A DNA stretch of 64,000 nt from Apricaphanius iberus (lineage: Eukaryota; Chordata; Actinopteri; Cyprinodontiformes; Aphaniidae). The position numbers and the translations under genes are program-made. The stretch lies in assembly GCA_028564705.1 (NCBI GenBank), contig JAPXFQ010002383.1:1426001-1490000 (forward strand). Reading direction: 5' to 3'. Positions 36,155 through 49,600 of this stretch are shown here, piece by piece. A model generated the notes under the pieces. It was given only the letters and a program-made list of their open reading frames with translations, made no database searches and was not told the DNA's origin. The stretch's first letter is position 1, and each line of letters opens with the position of its first letter.

Positions 36155-37538
36155 CAGTCGTGGCCAAAAGTTTTGAGAATGACACAAATATTAGTTTTGA
36201 CCAAGTTTGCTGCTAAATTGCTTTCAGATCTTTTTTTCAGTTATTTCTGTGACATCATTATGTCAGGCTGTTTGGGTTAGAATGGCAGACTTGACTCGTT
36301 AAAGGGAGGGTGATCCTTGAAATCTTTGTTCTTCCATTGTTAACCATGGTGACTTGCAAAGAAACGCATGCAGCCATCATTGCGTTGCATAAAAATGGCT
36401 TCACAGGCAAGGATATTGTGGCTACTAAGATTGCACCTAAATAAAACATTTATAGGATTATCAAGAACTTCAAGGAAAGAGGTTCAATTCTTGTTAAAAA
36501 GGCTTCAGGGCATCCAAGAAAGTCAAGCAAGCGCCAGGATCATCTCCTTAACAGGATTCAGCTGCTGGATCGGAGTGCCACCAGTGCAGAGCTTGCTCTG
36601 GAATGGCAGCAGGCAGGTGTGAGCGCATCTACACGCACAGTGAGGCAAAGACTTTTTGAAGATGGCCTGGTGTTAAGAAGGGCAGCAAAGAAGCTACTTC
36701 TCACCAAAAAAACCCATCAGGGACAGATTTATGTTCTGCAGAAAGTATGGTGAATGGACTGCTGAGGACTGGGGCAAAGTCATATTCTCCCATGAAGCCT
36801 CTTTCCGATTGTTTGAGGCATCTGGAAAAAGGCTTGTCAAGAGAAGAAAAGGTGAGCGCTACCATCAGTCCTGTGTCATGCCAACAGTAAAGCATCCTGA
36901 GACCAGTCATGTGTGGGGTTGCTTCTCATCCAACAGAGTGGGCTCCTTTACAATTTTGCCCAAAAACACAGCCATGAATAAAGAATGGTACCAAAACACC
37001 CTGCGACAGCAACTTCTTCCAACAATCCAACAACTGTTTGGTGAAGAGAAATGCATTTTCCATTATGATGGAGCACCGTGCCATAATGCAAAAGTGATAA
37101 TTAAGTGGTTCTGGGACCAAAATGTTGGAATTTTGGGTCCATGGCCTGGAAACTCCCCAGATCTGAATCCCATTGAGAACTTGTGGTCAATCCTCAAGAG
37201 GCGGGTGGACAAACAAAAACCCACTAATTCTGACAAACTCCAAGAAGTTATTATGAAAGAATGGGTTGCTATCATTCAGGATTTGGCCCAGAAGTTGATT
37301 GAGAGCATGCCCAGTCGAATTGCAGAGGTCCTGAAAAAGAAGGGCCAACACTGCAAATACTGACTCTTTGCATAAATGTCATGTAATTGTCAAAAGCCTT
37401 TGAAACATATGAAGTGCTTGTAATTATATTTCAGTACATCACAGAAACAACTGAAAAAAAAAAATCTAAAAGCAGTTTGGCAGCAAACTTTGTGAAAACT
37501 AATACGTGTGTCATTCTCAAAACTTTTGGCCACGACTG
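36155..37538 (+). mobile_element. Full-length Tc1-like transposon with broken transposase
   Basis: A 1384-bp element has 32-bp terminal inverted repeats (starting CAGTCGTGGCCAAAAGTTTT) that I read as identical, and a TA duplicated on both sides (36153-36154, 37539-37540). The transposase runs on the plus strand from ATG 36346. The N-terminal HTH part (HAAIIALHKNGFTGKDI) is interrupted by TAA at 36442-36444. A one-base frame change, probably in the A7 run at 36706-36712, separates it from the open catalytic part. That part (36731-37363, 210 aa) keeps a DD34E pattern: HYDGAPCHN then SPDLNPIENLW. The first catalytic Asp position reads FSHEASF, where related elements have FSDEASF. The element is a nonautonomous but structurally young insertion between two convergent genes. 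Confidence 0.9.
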
Positions 37539-37540
37539 TA

Positions 37541-40471
37541 CAGGAAGATAGGTTCTGTGGAGGAGGAGAGCGGCGACATATCGTATCAAGCCATTGTCTC
37601 GTTCTCTGCCTGGAGCAGCAGCAGATACCGAGCCTGTAGCGGCATCACGGCATAGAATAAGCACCGTCTCTGAGTGGTACATTCTTCTTGGCCAAATCTA
37701 ATGCTAAATATAGATTAGCTCGACAAGTTCACCTGCGGCCAGTGTAGGTCATTGTCCGCAACAGAAAATGTGTGTTGCAGACAGACGTATCCAAGCATGA
37801 TGAGAAACATTTAGGAATGTGCAAAAAAAAAACCATCCACACCATCACAATTATTCCATTAAAATGAACTCTTAGCCCAGATTTTATTTTCCGTTTACTG
37901 ATATATCAGTTATTCCCTTTATCATAGGCAATGAGCAAATGTCAGCAAGTAGGGGTAACCACCTGCATAACGGAGCACCCAGGTGATGAGCCGATTTTGC
38001 TAGCCGTTAGCAAGGCAGGATTTGAATTCTAGTGAATTGCAGTGTAATCGTTTAACCACTAGGGGCACTAAACTAACAGATTTTAGTAAAAAATCAATGT
38101 TTTCACCATAATTTACTAAAATGGAAATGAAAATGTAGAAAAGTTGATTTTGGGAATAGTTACACTTTAAACATTAAATCTAAGGTAATGGTGTATTCAC
38201 TCCTAAAAACAAAGCTAATTTCAATATTCATGATGCAAATCAAAACCAACAGAGATCAGATGTCGAAATGTGAATCAGCAAAGGAAATTGGCTAGAAAAT
38301 CCCTAATCTGTGCTGTTTATGTATAATATTCATATAAAACAATGAAAATAATTTGTACATAATATACAGTATCCAACACCTGGTAACTATTTTTTGTCTG
38401 ACACAAAATTACATTTGTTTGGGCCACAAATGTAACTAAAGGGCCAGTTTTAGCTGTTTACAATGCCTTTTTCCCCCCAGATGCTTTTGTTCTCTTTAAT
38501 GAAAGTTTGGTGTAAAATACGAATCTTTAACTTATCTGATACAAACATCTAACACATATTTCTTGAAATAAATTATTTTATAGATGTTAGGATGAAAATG
38601 GCTCTTTGTGATGTAAAGGTTGCTGACCTATAGACTAGATCCTTCTGTTATTTCCAATACATATAGCCTATTGCATGGGCGTAAAATTGCGTATCCATAC
38701 CAAATTAAAATTAAATTAAATTAAATTACGTGTCCATACCAATATTCCGATGTGCTGAATTGTCCACACCAAAATGAAAATGATACGTTCATGTTGACTC
38801 TGCCCTCTTTAGTCTCGCCCAGTGTATTTTGTGATTGGGAACGAAGTTTAATATCAACCAAGCATGTCAAGCGAAGAAAAAAAGAAAAGAAAAAAAAAGG
38901 GGGAGGACATTGGGTGCCATTTTCATGTTTACAAAACAAGTCAGTCAAACAACATATGCTAATTGTAACACTAACGATGACATACGCTATTAAGGGATAA
39001 TGTATCGTCGTTGCTGGACTGAATGTGTGGGTCCTCTAACCGAGCGGCATCAATCCCTGAATGACCCAGCGTGCGTTTTTTCTGGAGCTCTTCAGCTGCT
39101 GCACTGCGCTGGGCAGTAAGGGCATCCCAGACCCGGCTGTCACCACCACCAAGCCGGCTTAGCATGGCAACAATACTAAGCTGGGGAAAGTGGGCAAGAT
39201 GTGCCATTAAACGGACATGTGCTAAAAAATAAAACTACAAGAAGCATGACGTGCATACAAAGCGCGCAGTCTGTGCGCAGTGGCTGCAAGCATGTACAAC
39301 GTGTGTGCCAAATGCCTGGTCATTTTTATTACTATTGTATTTTTTTTCTAATTCACCATAATTTTTTTATAATGAGCACAGAAGAAAATAAAACCGCTCT
39401 TCCAATTCATTGCATATTTTTGTGTAGTTGAAGTATCAGCATTGGTAAATATTCACATCCAAGTCTTCGTATCAGTTTGAAAAAAATTGTATCGTTGCAT
39501 CCGTATTTTTTTTTGGTAAACTTTTATTGACAAAATATTTATCCTGTGGACCTTTATACAAATACATTCTTTACAAAAATAAAACTCATACGTTATTTCC
39601 TGGATGTTTTTTACGTTCTGTCTCTCATAGTTTAAATGTATCTATGATGAAAATTAGACCTCTGTCATCTTTTTAAGTGGGACAACTTTCACAATCACGG
39701 GGTACCATATACTTTTTTGCCTATCTGTATCAGGCAGGAAAGCATCTGCAGTGATCAGAGGAAAAGCAAAGAAAGTTTTTTAAAAAAGTAAAAAAAAAAA
39801 AAAGCCTTTTTCAGTCAGACGGACCTGCAGTTATTAACTATCATCTTAAACACATTTTAAGGACATCTTTTTGAACATTTTGATTATAATGAAATGCATT
39901 TAAGCATTATAATGATAAATTCAGGATGAAATGAGAGTAAACTGCTTTGTTAATTTAAAATTTGCCCTGATTTCTACTTGCATGTTTTTTTTTAAAGCTG
40001 AGGATGGGAAACAACTATGAGGATGTGGCAGTAAAGACAAAAAATAAAAAGTAAAAACATACTGCTTTATTTTTATAATCACAAGATTACAAACCTTTAT
40101 ATTATAAAAAACGCTTGTTTCAGTAGATAAAGATATGTACATATGTTTAGCACCTAGAGACAGTGTCCAGTATGCAGGAGAAACAAAAGGAATAAATCTT
40201 TAAAGAAAATTAAATAAAGCCCCATTTTTATTCATATTTATTTGAATTTGAGTCATTTTTGTGAAAAATAAACTATAACTTTTCTTAATAATTATATTCG
40301 ATAGGTTTCGAATATTACTGTTAAAAAGAAATGCAATGTTCTACAGTGCTTATGTTTTACAGGCCAAATCTTTAAATAAATTTCAAAGAAAATTTTTCTT
40401 TTTTCACAAAGAAAACAGGAAGTTGTGATTTTTTTAAGTGAAAAAAAAAAAGAGTAAATAAGCACAATATA
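37541..40471. other. Intergenic region between the Tc1 element and knl1
   Basis: No gene was recognised. It contains an (ATTAA)n tract (about 38706-38728), a purine run (38870-38905), a TATCGG-type repeat copy (39340-39505) and a TA microsatellite (40489-40515). Confidence 0.5.
39340..39505. repeat. TATCGG-type interspersed repeat, copy 3 (partial)
   Basis: The block CTTCCAATTCATTGCATAT, GAAGTATCAGCATTGGTA and ATCCAAGTCTTCGTATCA, ending in GTATCGTTGCATCC, matches the right half of the copy at 4965-5312 in the same orientation. Confidence 0.55.
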
Positions 40472-40477
40472 TTTATT
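40472..40477 (-). terminator. Candidate knl1 polyadenylation signal
   Basis: A minus-strand AATAAA lies about 146 bases beyond the knl1 stop. Other AATAAA hexamers occur farther out in this AT-rich flank, so the choice is tentative. Confidence 0.35.
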
Positions 40478-40485
40478 TTGGATTC

Positions 40486-40488
<3 letters not shown>

Positions 40489-40515
<27 letters not shown>
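40489..40515. repeat. (TA)n microsatellite
   Basis: About 13 TA units just 3' of the knl1 stop. It may fall in or next to the knl1 3' UTR. Confidence 0.9.
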
Positions 40516-40525
<10 letters not shown>

Positions 40526-40622
40526 AAAAAGAGACAAAAGAATGAGGTCTTTAATATCTATATTTACAATGCTTGATTACAAAAAGCCTATAATCTAAAT
40601 GTGATCGTAGATGTTCTGATTT

Positions 40623-43600
40623 TCAAGACAGCAGAGTTTCATGAAGCTTTTTGACGATCCTCGTAAGCAGGTTCTTTCCTGGACTCAGTGAAGCCACAAC
40701 TTCCTCGATCTGTTGGATTCTACAGGAAACCACAAATGTTAAACGTCAAACATGTTTAAAGTATGTTACAGTGGTTCTTTTAATGCAGCAAATTTCCAGG
40801 ATTTAGAGCTGCTGTCCTAATATATATATATATATACTATTTTTTTAGTTTAACAACCCTGAACCAAAGGAATGGTTCAATACCAGTTCTTTTTGCAAAT
40901 TCAGTTAATTTGACCTGTTGATTTCTATCTCCTCTACTTACGTTGTGTTTCCTAGCAGGTTTTTAAAGCTTTGCACATGGAAGACGCAGAGCTGGTTGGT
41001 CAACATAGCAGAGAAGATCACTTCAAACTTGGAACGTTTCTTGAGACTGCTGAATACAATATGCACTCTGGAAGAAGATGGAAAACAATCAGGGTTTCTA
41101 GTAGCGTTTCAGGGTCAATGTTCATACTTTTCAAAGTTCTGACTCCAATTTTAAAAAGTGAAGACAAGTTCACCATGTTATAGTTGATATTTCTATAAGG
41201 CTTAAAATATGGAAGCTACAAAAACCACAGAGGGAAGATTCATATGACAGAAAGATGGATAGATATGAGATAACAAAAATCCGAAGAAAAATCCACAGAG
41301 ATATAGCTGTTTGCAGTAAACAATACTCAATACAGTTTAAAACCATACTCGCAAAAATATTTTATAAAAGAGGAGGAGATTAATCCTCCTCTGTGTTGAG
41401 AGTCCTTACTGGATCTCCGAGCAGCTGATATCGAGGATATCAAACCGAAGACTCCCCCACATTTTCAGCAGGCGCAGCTCCTCTCCCACAAGGCGGCAGC
41501 GACTCACCAACAAGCTAATGTCATGGAGAAGCTGAAGGAAATGGAAAAAATACGTCAGCTGGCAGCTTTAATTTACCTGATCAAAAGAAATAAAATAACC
41601 AAAAGTATTGCAGGTGTGAAAACCCTCCCAGAAATGCTTCTACTTTAATCAGCCTGATCATTTAAAATCCGAAAAGTATGTTTAAAAAGCATAATTTTGC
41701 CACTTATTTCTGTTTTCCACTATATTACAGCTTGTAGCACCTTTTGTGTTAAAATAAACTGGAGAAGGTCCAGTTGCAACACAAACAATATGTAAAACTT
41801 AGACATTATAAAACAGCTGAACTGTATTGAAAGTCTCTTAAAAACAAGTGACACCAACCTCTGGAATATGTCTACTGGTGGGGTATTTCTCCACCCAGCT
41901 GGACTCTCCCTCAATGTACTGGGACACCAGTTTATGAACAAGACGAGCATGAGACTGCGACTTCTCATCTGGTGGGACAAAAAAACAAAACAAATTTAAA
42001 TAAAGTTAGCAACTAACAACCACCACATCCAGCCAGAGAAGAGGAGTTATGATGCAGGGAAGTGTTTAAAATTAAAAAAAGCAACACAGATTATGTTCTC
42101 ACCATTGAGATTAAAGGTGAAGCTTATGCTTGTTATTTTCCTCTCAGATCTGCTTTCAGCATCATTTCCTTTAAAAAGAAAACATTTAAATATTAGATGA
42201 CGGTTCCGAGTAAAATGTTTCAATAAGAATAACTAAGAATGTGAATCCTGGTATTATTGTGTGTCTATGCATTAGAAAACTAATAAACAAAAACAGGAAG
42301 TATGGATGATAGACAAACAGATGAATGGTGGACAAAGGAAAAATAGAAATGGAGGGAATAAATGGACAGATAGAGGGACATCTGGACACAAAAATTATGG
42401 GATAAATTGAAAGATTAAAAATGGAAAAAGTAGATCCCAAATATGATTATTCGATCCATCTACTGAAAAATAAATATGATTACCCTTACAAAAAAACGTG
42501 GATTTTATTCTTAAAAAAATAAATATCTGGTCAACATCTTTTGTTTCCATCTATAATTTCTCAGTAACTTCACCATTTTACCACCTCTGTTTCTAAATCT
42601 TTTTAAAACGAGTTCCCATAACTATATTACAGGCACATAGAGCCTAAATACCTCTTATTTACATATTTAAAGAGCAATAACTGCGTCACTGGCAGTTCTT
42701 TAGAATTACATTTTCAGTAGTTAGAGAAAGATGCGGGAAAATTAAAAGCATGTTAAAAATGGAAGACAGAAGACAAACTCTTCCTCTGTGGTTACCCACA
42801 TTTGTTGCTTTCATCTAAATCCGATACTAAATAAAACCATAAATATCCAGCAAGTTAAAGTTAGAAGCAGACTGTGTGCCTCTATTTATTAAGCATATCT
42901 GAGCAAAGTTAAGAGAAAATAAAAGATCCAAAATATTTGGGATATTTTGGTACCATAGTCAGACTATACTTCATGAAAATATTGTGCATTTAGTTAACTG
43001 TTCATCAAGTAAAAATAAATAAATCAACAATAAAAAAAATTTCCCCACACCACTACTTTCAACTTGAAAGTTTTGGGGGCAAAAAGCATGTGTACAGTTG
43101 TAAATCGATAAAAAGAAATAAGCGATATATTGCCCAGGCCTACAAGTAAAACACTTTTTTAATGGTCCATTTCCTTTTTCCATACTTATCCAAAGAGAAA
43201 ATCATAAAAAAAATAATTCCAAAATGTTTTTGTGCTGCCATAAAGCCTGAAGCTGAAAGTGGAGCATTTAAAGACCAAAAACAGTAATACTTTATCTCCT
43301 ATAGTTGTGCTTCAGATTGTATGAACTGGCACCAAAATCTCACCGTTCGACTTTTCATACACCAGCTGCAGGAACACGGTCCTATGAAGGAATGTGTAGA
43401 CTGAACAGTTGTCATTATCACCCATTTTCTGTTCAAGCCTCCATTCATTCACCCTGTTAAAATGTAACAAATCAATCTTCAACGTACTTTTGAAGAAAAG
43501 AACAAAAAAAACAACAAACAAAAAAAATCAATCCTCAAAATAAACTGACACATTCAGCATGTCGATGCAGCTTTGGAGGTTCCTCTCTTCCGCTTTCAGC

Positions 43601-46600
43601 CTCTTTAGATCGGCTGAAGTCTTCTTTTCCCCCAACTCCAGTTCAGATATTTGTCTAAAACAAAAAACAGATCTATTTGTAAGACATAATAAATAATGAC
43701 AATGAGAACATCCGTAATGAAGCTACATAAAAAATAGAAAACATAATTTACCTTTCATGGTCGGCCAAACTTTTAGTGACCATTGACATGTCTATTGTAA
43801 AAGAAAAAAGAATCACTATTTTAAAACATTTAAAAAACAACTTAAGTAGTGAGGTTTTACCACAAATTACCTTCTTGTAGTGATTTTAAACTTGGTTTGT
43901 CTTCAGAGCCTTTTTCCTCAACTCCATGAAGTTCTGTATAAACAGAGAAAGAACAGGTCAACTGGAGCAGTCTGTCCTCTAACGGCGACTTTTTTCATCC
44001 GACATTGATGCTGTCATCAAGTTTAATTCATTAACAGTAAAACAAAAGGAGACACTCTTTCAATTCTATGGCTATACGCCAACTCTTTTACGGTTTCTAT
44101 AATTCCTTCAATGTACAAAACACACACAACGGATTTTACTTTGTAGCCCTACATGTGATCACAATGCTGAGGTGGACAGTAGGGCTGGGCGATAAATTGA
44201 TTTTTATCGATTAATAGAATTATCTATGTATGAAGACTTGATTTTTGAAAAATCTTTTTTACCAATGTACTCCTACTTGGGCTCCTGTAGTTCAGAGTGA
44301 TGACCCCAACCAGGGTCTCCCATCTGGTTTTACAGGTTGTATTTATTTGGGATTAAAAATTCAGGTTGTTGAAAATATTGTCTTTCATATTTATTTGATG
44401 AAAAAAGAAAAAGCCTAGAAAAAAATCATTTAAAAATCAGAATTCAAAGTAGTTAAAGTTAACCAGTGAGAGGGTTCAGTCATTGACATAGTCATAGACA
44501 AACAAGAAAATGTGTGAACTGTGTGGTCAATTTACCCAACGGTCAAACTGTGCAATGCTCAGAAAATGTCCTATAGCCCAATAGCTACCTGTCAGACTCT
44601 AAAGCCTTTATATGTTACATACATTTTTGAAGGATGAGACCAAAGCTGAGATAGTTGGCCATAATGCAGTAGATCATGTTTATCAAAAGTTAAATACAAC
44701 ATATCACTGCAAGCACAATGGCAACTATAATCACAGTGCTATAGGTGTGATGATTTGGGCTTGTTCTGCAAACGTTATATTATACCTCACACGTAGAATT
44801 GTAGCAGTGAATAAGAGATGCCATCATGTCCTCCACTACAGGCCTACCTGCTTCTAATTCACTGATACAGCTGTCCAGAGTTTGTATCATCTCATCTGCC
44901 TGTTCGATTGTTCCCTTCAACTTCTGTTGTTCCTCCTGAAATAAGAAATAAAATACATTATAAAAAAATGCTTTAAAATGGACACAATCCTAACATTATT
45001 TTGCAAAAGGGTCTCACCAGATTAGCTAGAACCAGATTTGCGTAGAGCACCTCCTTCATTTCATGACTTTGAACTTTGCTGTTTTTTCTGAAGAAGTTGT
45101 TTCTCTCCTTTAGCTTCACACCAAAAGACTTGAGCTGGTGATGGAAGCAAAACGGTAAACTGTGGAGCTCCACTGTGCTTATTGGACACATGAGAAAAAT
45201 CACACTTAACCTTTAATACCTCTTTCTCTGTGAAGTTCTTCACTTCTTCCCACAAAGATCTATTTAAAATCTTTAGAGGTTTGCCTAAATCCTGCATTCG
45301 ATACTTCAGCCTGGAGAAGGGACAAAAAGTTTGAGCTTTAAAAGCACATCCAATGAATAGTATCTTTAACTTTGTCTACTGACGCATTTATGATTTTAAA
45401 TCTGAATTTTAAAAAGCAGGATAATGAAGAAAACCAAAATCCATAGACATTTTTAGAAAAGTCTAAAAGCGTACATACCCCTCCACTTTTTCTGTGAGGG
45501 TCTGAACGTCTCCCTCATAAACTGTCTGTCTTGGACGGCTTATATGTTTGTCTTTTAACAAATCCAAAGGCGTTGCATCGGTGTTGTCCAAAAGCTACAA
45601 GAACAAAAGATTTCATCAAAGAACAATTTTGCTTAGCTTTTCTTTTGCAGAAGAGTTTATGAAATGCAATAATGCAAACAACAATGAACGGTACTCTGCC
45701 AGGAAGGACACTCTGTCGAGGATTGTGGATGACAAAATCTATGCTGAAGAGATTGAAGAACTCCAAAACTGTAATCGAGCCATCTTCAAGTTTCTGTAAC
45801 CGAAACAGTGAGACATTACGAAATTGAAAATCATAGACTTTCAATCTGGTTAAAAAAAACAAATGTATTAAAATCAACAAAAAAAAACTCCATACTTTTT
45901 GTCCATCGCTGCCGTAGTCGTCTTCAAGCTGGGATTCAAACAGGCTGTGTTTAAAAGCTAGAAAATAAGAAGCAAGGATTATTACAGGGCAGAGGAGTTA
46001 GACTATCAATTCCTTTGTTTTAAACTATGACGCCTTACTAGACTCGGACGCAATTTCACATCTGCTGCCGGTGTGAATGCTGCTGGAGGAATCGATGGTT
46101 TGCGTACGAGCTGTGGTGATGTTACTGTCACACTCCATATCAGGCTGAGAGACCTGCGGCAAAATTAAACGAGGAAAAATGAGCACGGAGTGATGATGTT
46201 TAGGCCAACAGAAGATGCAGAAGATGACAAACATAAAGAAACCAGTGCACTTCATTATAACTTGTAATAATATTGTTATTGATATGGAAACCACTGAAAG
46301 AAACTGATTGTTTCGAGGACGAGCTCTGTACTAAAATATGTAATTACTGAGAAGGACGAGCTATTTAACAGCCCTCCGCGAATACAACCTACATGACAAT
46401 TTTTGTTTACTACAGACGTACCGTTTCTGCAAATTCTGGTGACATCCTCTGCCTCTTCTCGTCCTCTTTCTCGTCATCTTCCGCCAGACACCTCTTTTGT
46501 CTCTGGCTGCTGGACAGGACGTCGTCCACGAAAGCGCCATCCTCTGAGGGCTGGTACATGAACTGATTGGAAATGTTCTCCTTAGAGACCTTCTCAGGAG

Positions 46601-49600
46601 TCACGGTGTCCACTGTTTCTGAAAGATCTTCGCAGTCCACCAGCTCTTCGTCGTAAATATCGGTGATCGGGTCCAATCTACTCTGCTGACTGGGAACATT
46701 GACAGTGAGGTTCTTGGTAGGTTCTCCTTCACAAACAGACTTTTTCAGCTCATCCGCAGTATTTCTTTTAGGGAGTTTCGGTTTAAAGCCTCCCACTGAA
46801 AGCCTTGACATAAGCTGCTTTGTCTTTAAGCTGAAAGGAGTGGTGCTGGTTGCAACAGAAGGCTCATTGGTATCATTGCCCAAATCCATTTCGAGTGCTG
46901 GCTCTACTACGGGTGTGTACGATATTTTACTATTGGGGATTTTACCCAGATCGCGGTCCAGATGAAACAACGGAGCGGTGCAGCTTTCCATGGCAGTAGC
47001 ATCAGGAGCTGCATTTATCAGCTGGCTCAAACGCCTCACTTTTGACTGGAGATCGGCTAAACTCTTTCTCCTGGATATCCTTGAAGGCACCACGTCTGCA
47101 TTTCGGGTTGAGCTTTCCATCTTCTGGGATACAGCCTGTATTTCTGCTTTAGGTTGATGTTTTGCGTTCTCCGTTTCATCAGACACTGATGACCCCGGTG
47201 CGCCATCAATCTGTAAAGTCGAATTGGTCTCCTTGAAACTTTTAGAATCAGGATCTTGTTTGGAACGAACCCCTTGAGGCGGATTATCTGTAGATGATAG
47301 CGGAGGTTCAGTTTCATCCTCACTCCTGTCCATGCATGCGTAGGCTTCCTCAGCGTCGGTTTGGGTTTTATTTACTGGCTTACCCACATTATCTGAAACC
47401 AAGCTTGGAGATTCATTTTCAGCATCAGAGTCAGGTTCCTTTGTTTTAAATTGGGAATAATTTGAATCTCGGCATGATGGTGCATCTCCTTCTGGCTTGG
47501 CCTTGACACAGCTCGCCTGGGACAGAGAGTTGTTCAAGGATCGCTCAGGTTGTGCTGATGATGATGGGTTTGAATCCAGACCAAAGTTCCCACTGTCTGT
47601 CTCCTTCGTAGCAAGGGTATCGTTCACGTTCTCATGCACGGATGTAGCGTTTTTATCGGATACAACAGGGTCTAATAGTTGATTACTGACTATATTTACA
47701 CTAAGGCAGTCGGTCATATCCATAGTTGCATCCTTTGTTGTGAACCTCATTGTTTTGTCTCCTGATGTGAGCAAAGGATCAATTTTGTCATTAGACATTA
47801 ATTTAGAATTCTTTGAAATGCTTCTGGTGTCATTTCTTTCAGCCAAGATGTTAACAGTGTGGCTTTGGGTTACGTCCATGGTGGCATAATTTGTTGCGAG
47901 CAATGCCAGACTTTCTTCTTCAGCAGGGGGCAGCTTGACCACTTGCTCTGGCGCCACATTTGAATTTGCAAGAATCTTCACGGTCAGACTTTTTGTCACT
48001 TCCATTTCAGCATCGTTTACAAACCTTACGGTTCTCTCACAGTCAGCAAGTGAGCGGTCCATCTTTTGGTTTGCAATCAGATTTAAATCATGGGCAAGGT
48101 TCACAGTGTGACTTCTGGTCACATCCATGGCTGCATCGTAGGTTGTGAACCTCACGGTTTTCTCTCCACCAGCAGGCAACGGGTTCTCGTTTATTAGATC
48201 CGTGGCAATCCTAACAGTGTGACTTCTGGTGACGTCCATTGCTGCGTCATCGGCGTTGAACCTCACCGTTTTCTCTCCACCAGCAGGTAACGGGTTCTCG
48301 TTTATTAGATCCGTAGCAATCCTAACAGTGTGACTTCTGGTGACGTCCATTGCTGCGTCATCGGCGCTGAACCTCACTGTTTTCTCTCCACCAGCAGGTA
48401 ACGGGTTCTCATTTATTAGATCCGTAGCAATCCTAACAGTGTGACTTTTAGTGACGTCCATTGCTGCGTCATCGGCGTTGAACCTCACCGTTTTCTCTCC
48501 ACCAGCAGGTAACGGGTTCTCGTTTATTAGATCCGTAGCAATCCTAACAGTGTGACTTCTGGTGACGTCCATTGCTGCGTCATCGGCGCTGAACCTCACT
48601 GTTTTCTCTCCACCAGCAGGTAACGGGTTCTCGTTTATTAGATCTGTGGCAATCCTAACAGTGTGACTTCTGGTGACGTCCATTGCTGCGTCATCGGCGC
48701 TGAACCTCACTGTTTTCTCTCCACCAGCAGGTAACGGGTTCTCGTTTATTAGATCCGTGGCAATCCTAACAGTGTGACTTCTGGTGACGTCCATTGCTGC
48801 GTCATCGGCACTGAACCTCACTGTTTTCTCTCCATTTGTAGGGGAGACCACATTTGGGAAAGACTGCAGAGGTAAATCCCTCATAATATGTACTGTGTGG
48901 CTTTTGGTCACATCAATTTCGGCATCATTTGCATTGAATCTTATGGTTTTCTCTCCATTTGCAGGCAAATCCAGGTTTGGAAGTGGTAAATCACTGCTAA
49001 TGTCTGCTGTGTTGCATTGAGTAAAATCCATGCAGCCATCAGCAACGGCAAATCTCACTGTTTTCTCTCTACAGTCATCTTTAAGATCATACTCAACCTG
49101 AGGAAATAGAAGTTTCCAATAAATGTTAATGAACAAGGTAATAACTGCATAGAAAAAGCTCAATTATTTGACTAGCTAATATCTTTCACTTAAAATATTA
49201 ATTGATGTAGCTATGATTATATGTTTATTCTCACCTGACTTCTTTCCACTGTTTTCTTTAAAGAGGACTTGGTTGAAGTTTCTGCACCTAAACATGAAAA
49301 ATATATAGAAAAATTCCAGGTTAGGGAAACTATTTTGACATCAATTGTCCAATGTGTTCTCTCATAAGTATGCAAAGAAGCAACCCTTTCAAATACAAAC
49401 TATTTTGGAACATACAAGTTAACTTTAATTTTCTACTCATTATGGTCAAATTATAAATCATTAAATGTAAAAAAAGTTTCCTGTTACTTTACCTGCATAA
49501 TTTGATGTTCCGAAGGCTTGATCACGCTGCTGACAAGTGATCTCTTCCATCTTCTCATTAACTCTTTGACGGTGCGTTCCTCCAGTAGGTAAAACAGCCT

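Noticed and set aside
38056..38070. CTCF-like CCACTAGGGGCACTA
   Set aside because: One G short of the core consensus and embedded in a repeat-like context, so too weak to call.
38971..39207. Minus-strand open frame MAHLAHFPQLSIVAMLSRLGG
   Set aside because: No family resemblance that I can name, no splice context, and it lies among repeats. It may be a transposon fragment but is not supported.
48163..48830. Regularly spaced direct repeats that could be mistaken for a CRISPR or satellite array
   Set aside because: The period is 111 bp, the units are coding throughout in one frame, and the frame gives canonical MELT motifs of knl1.
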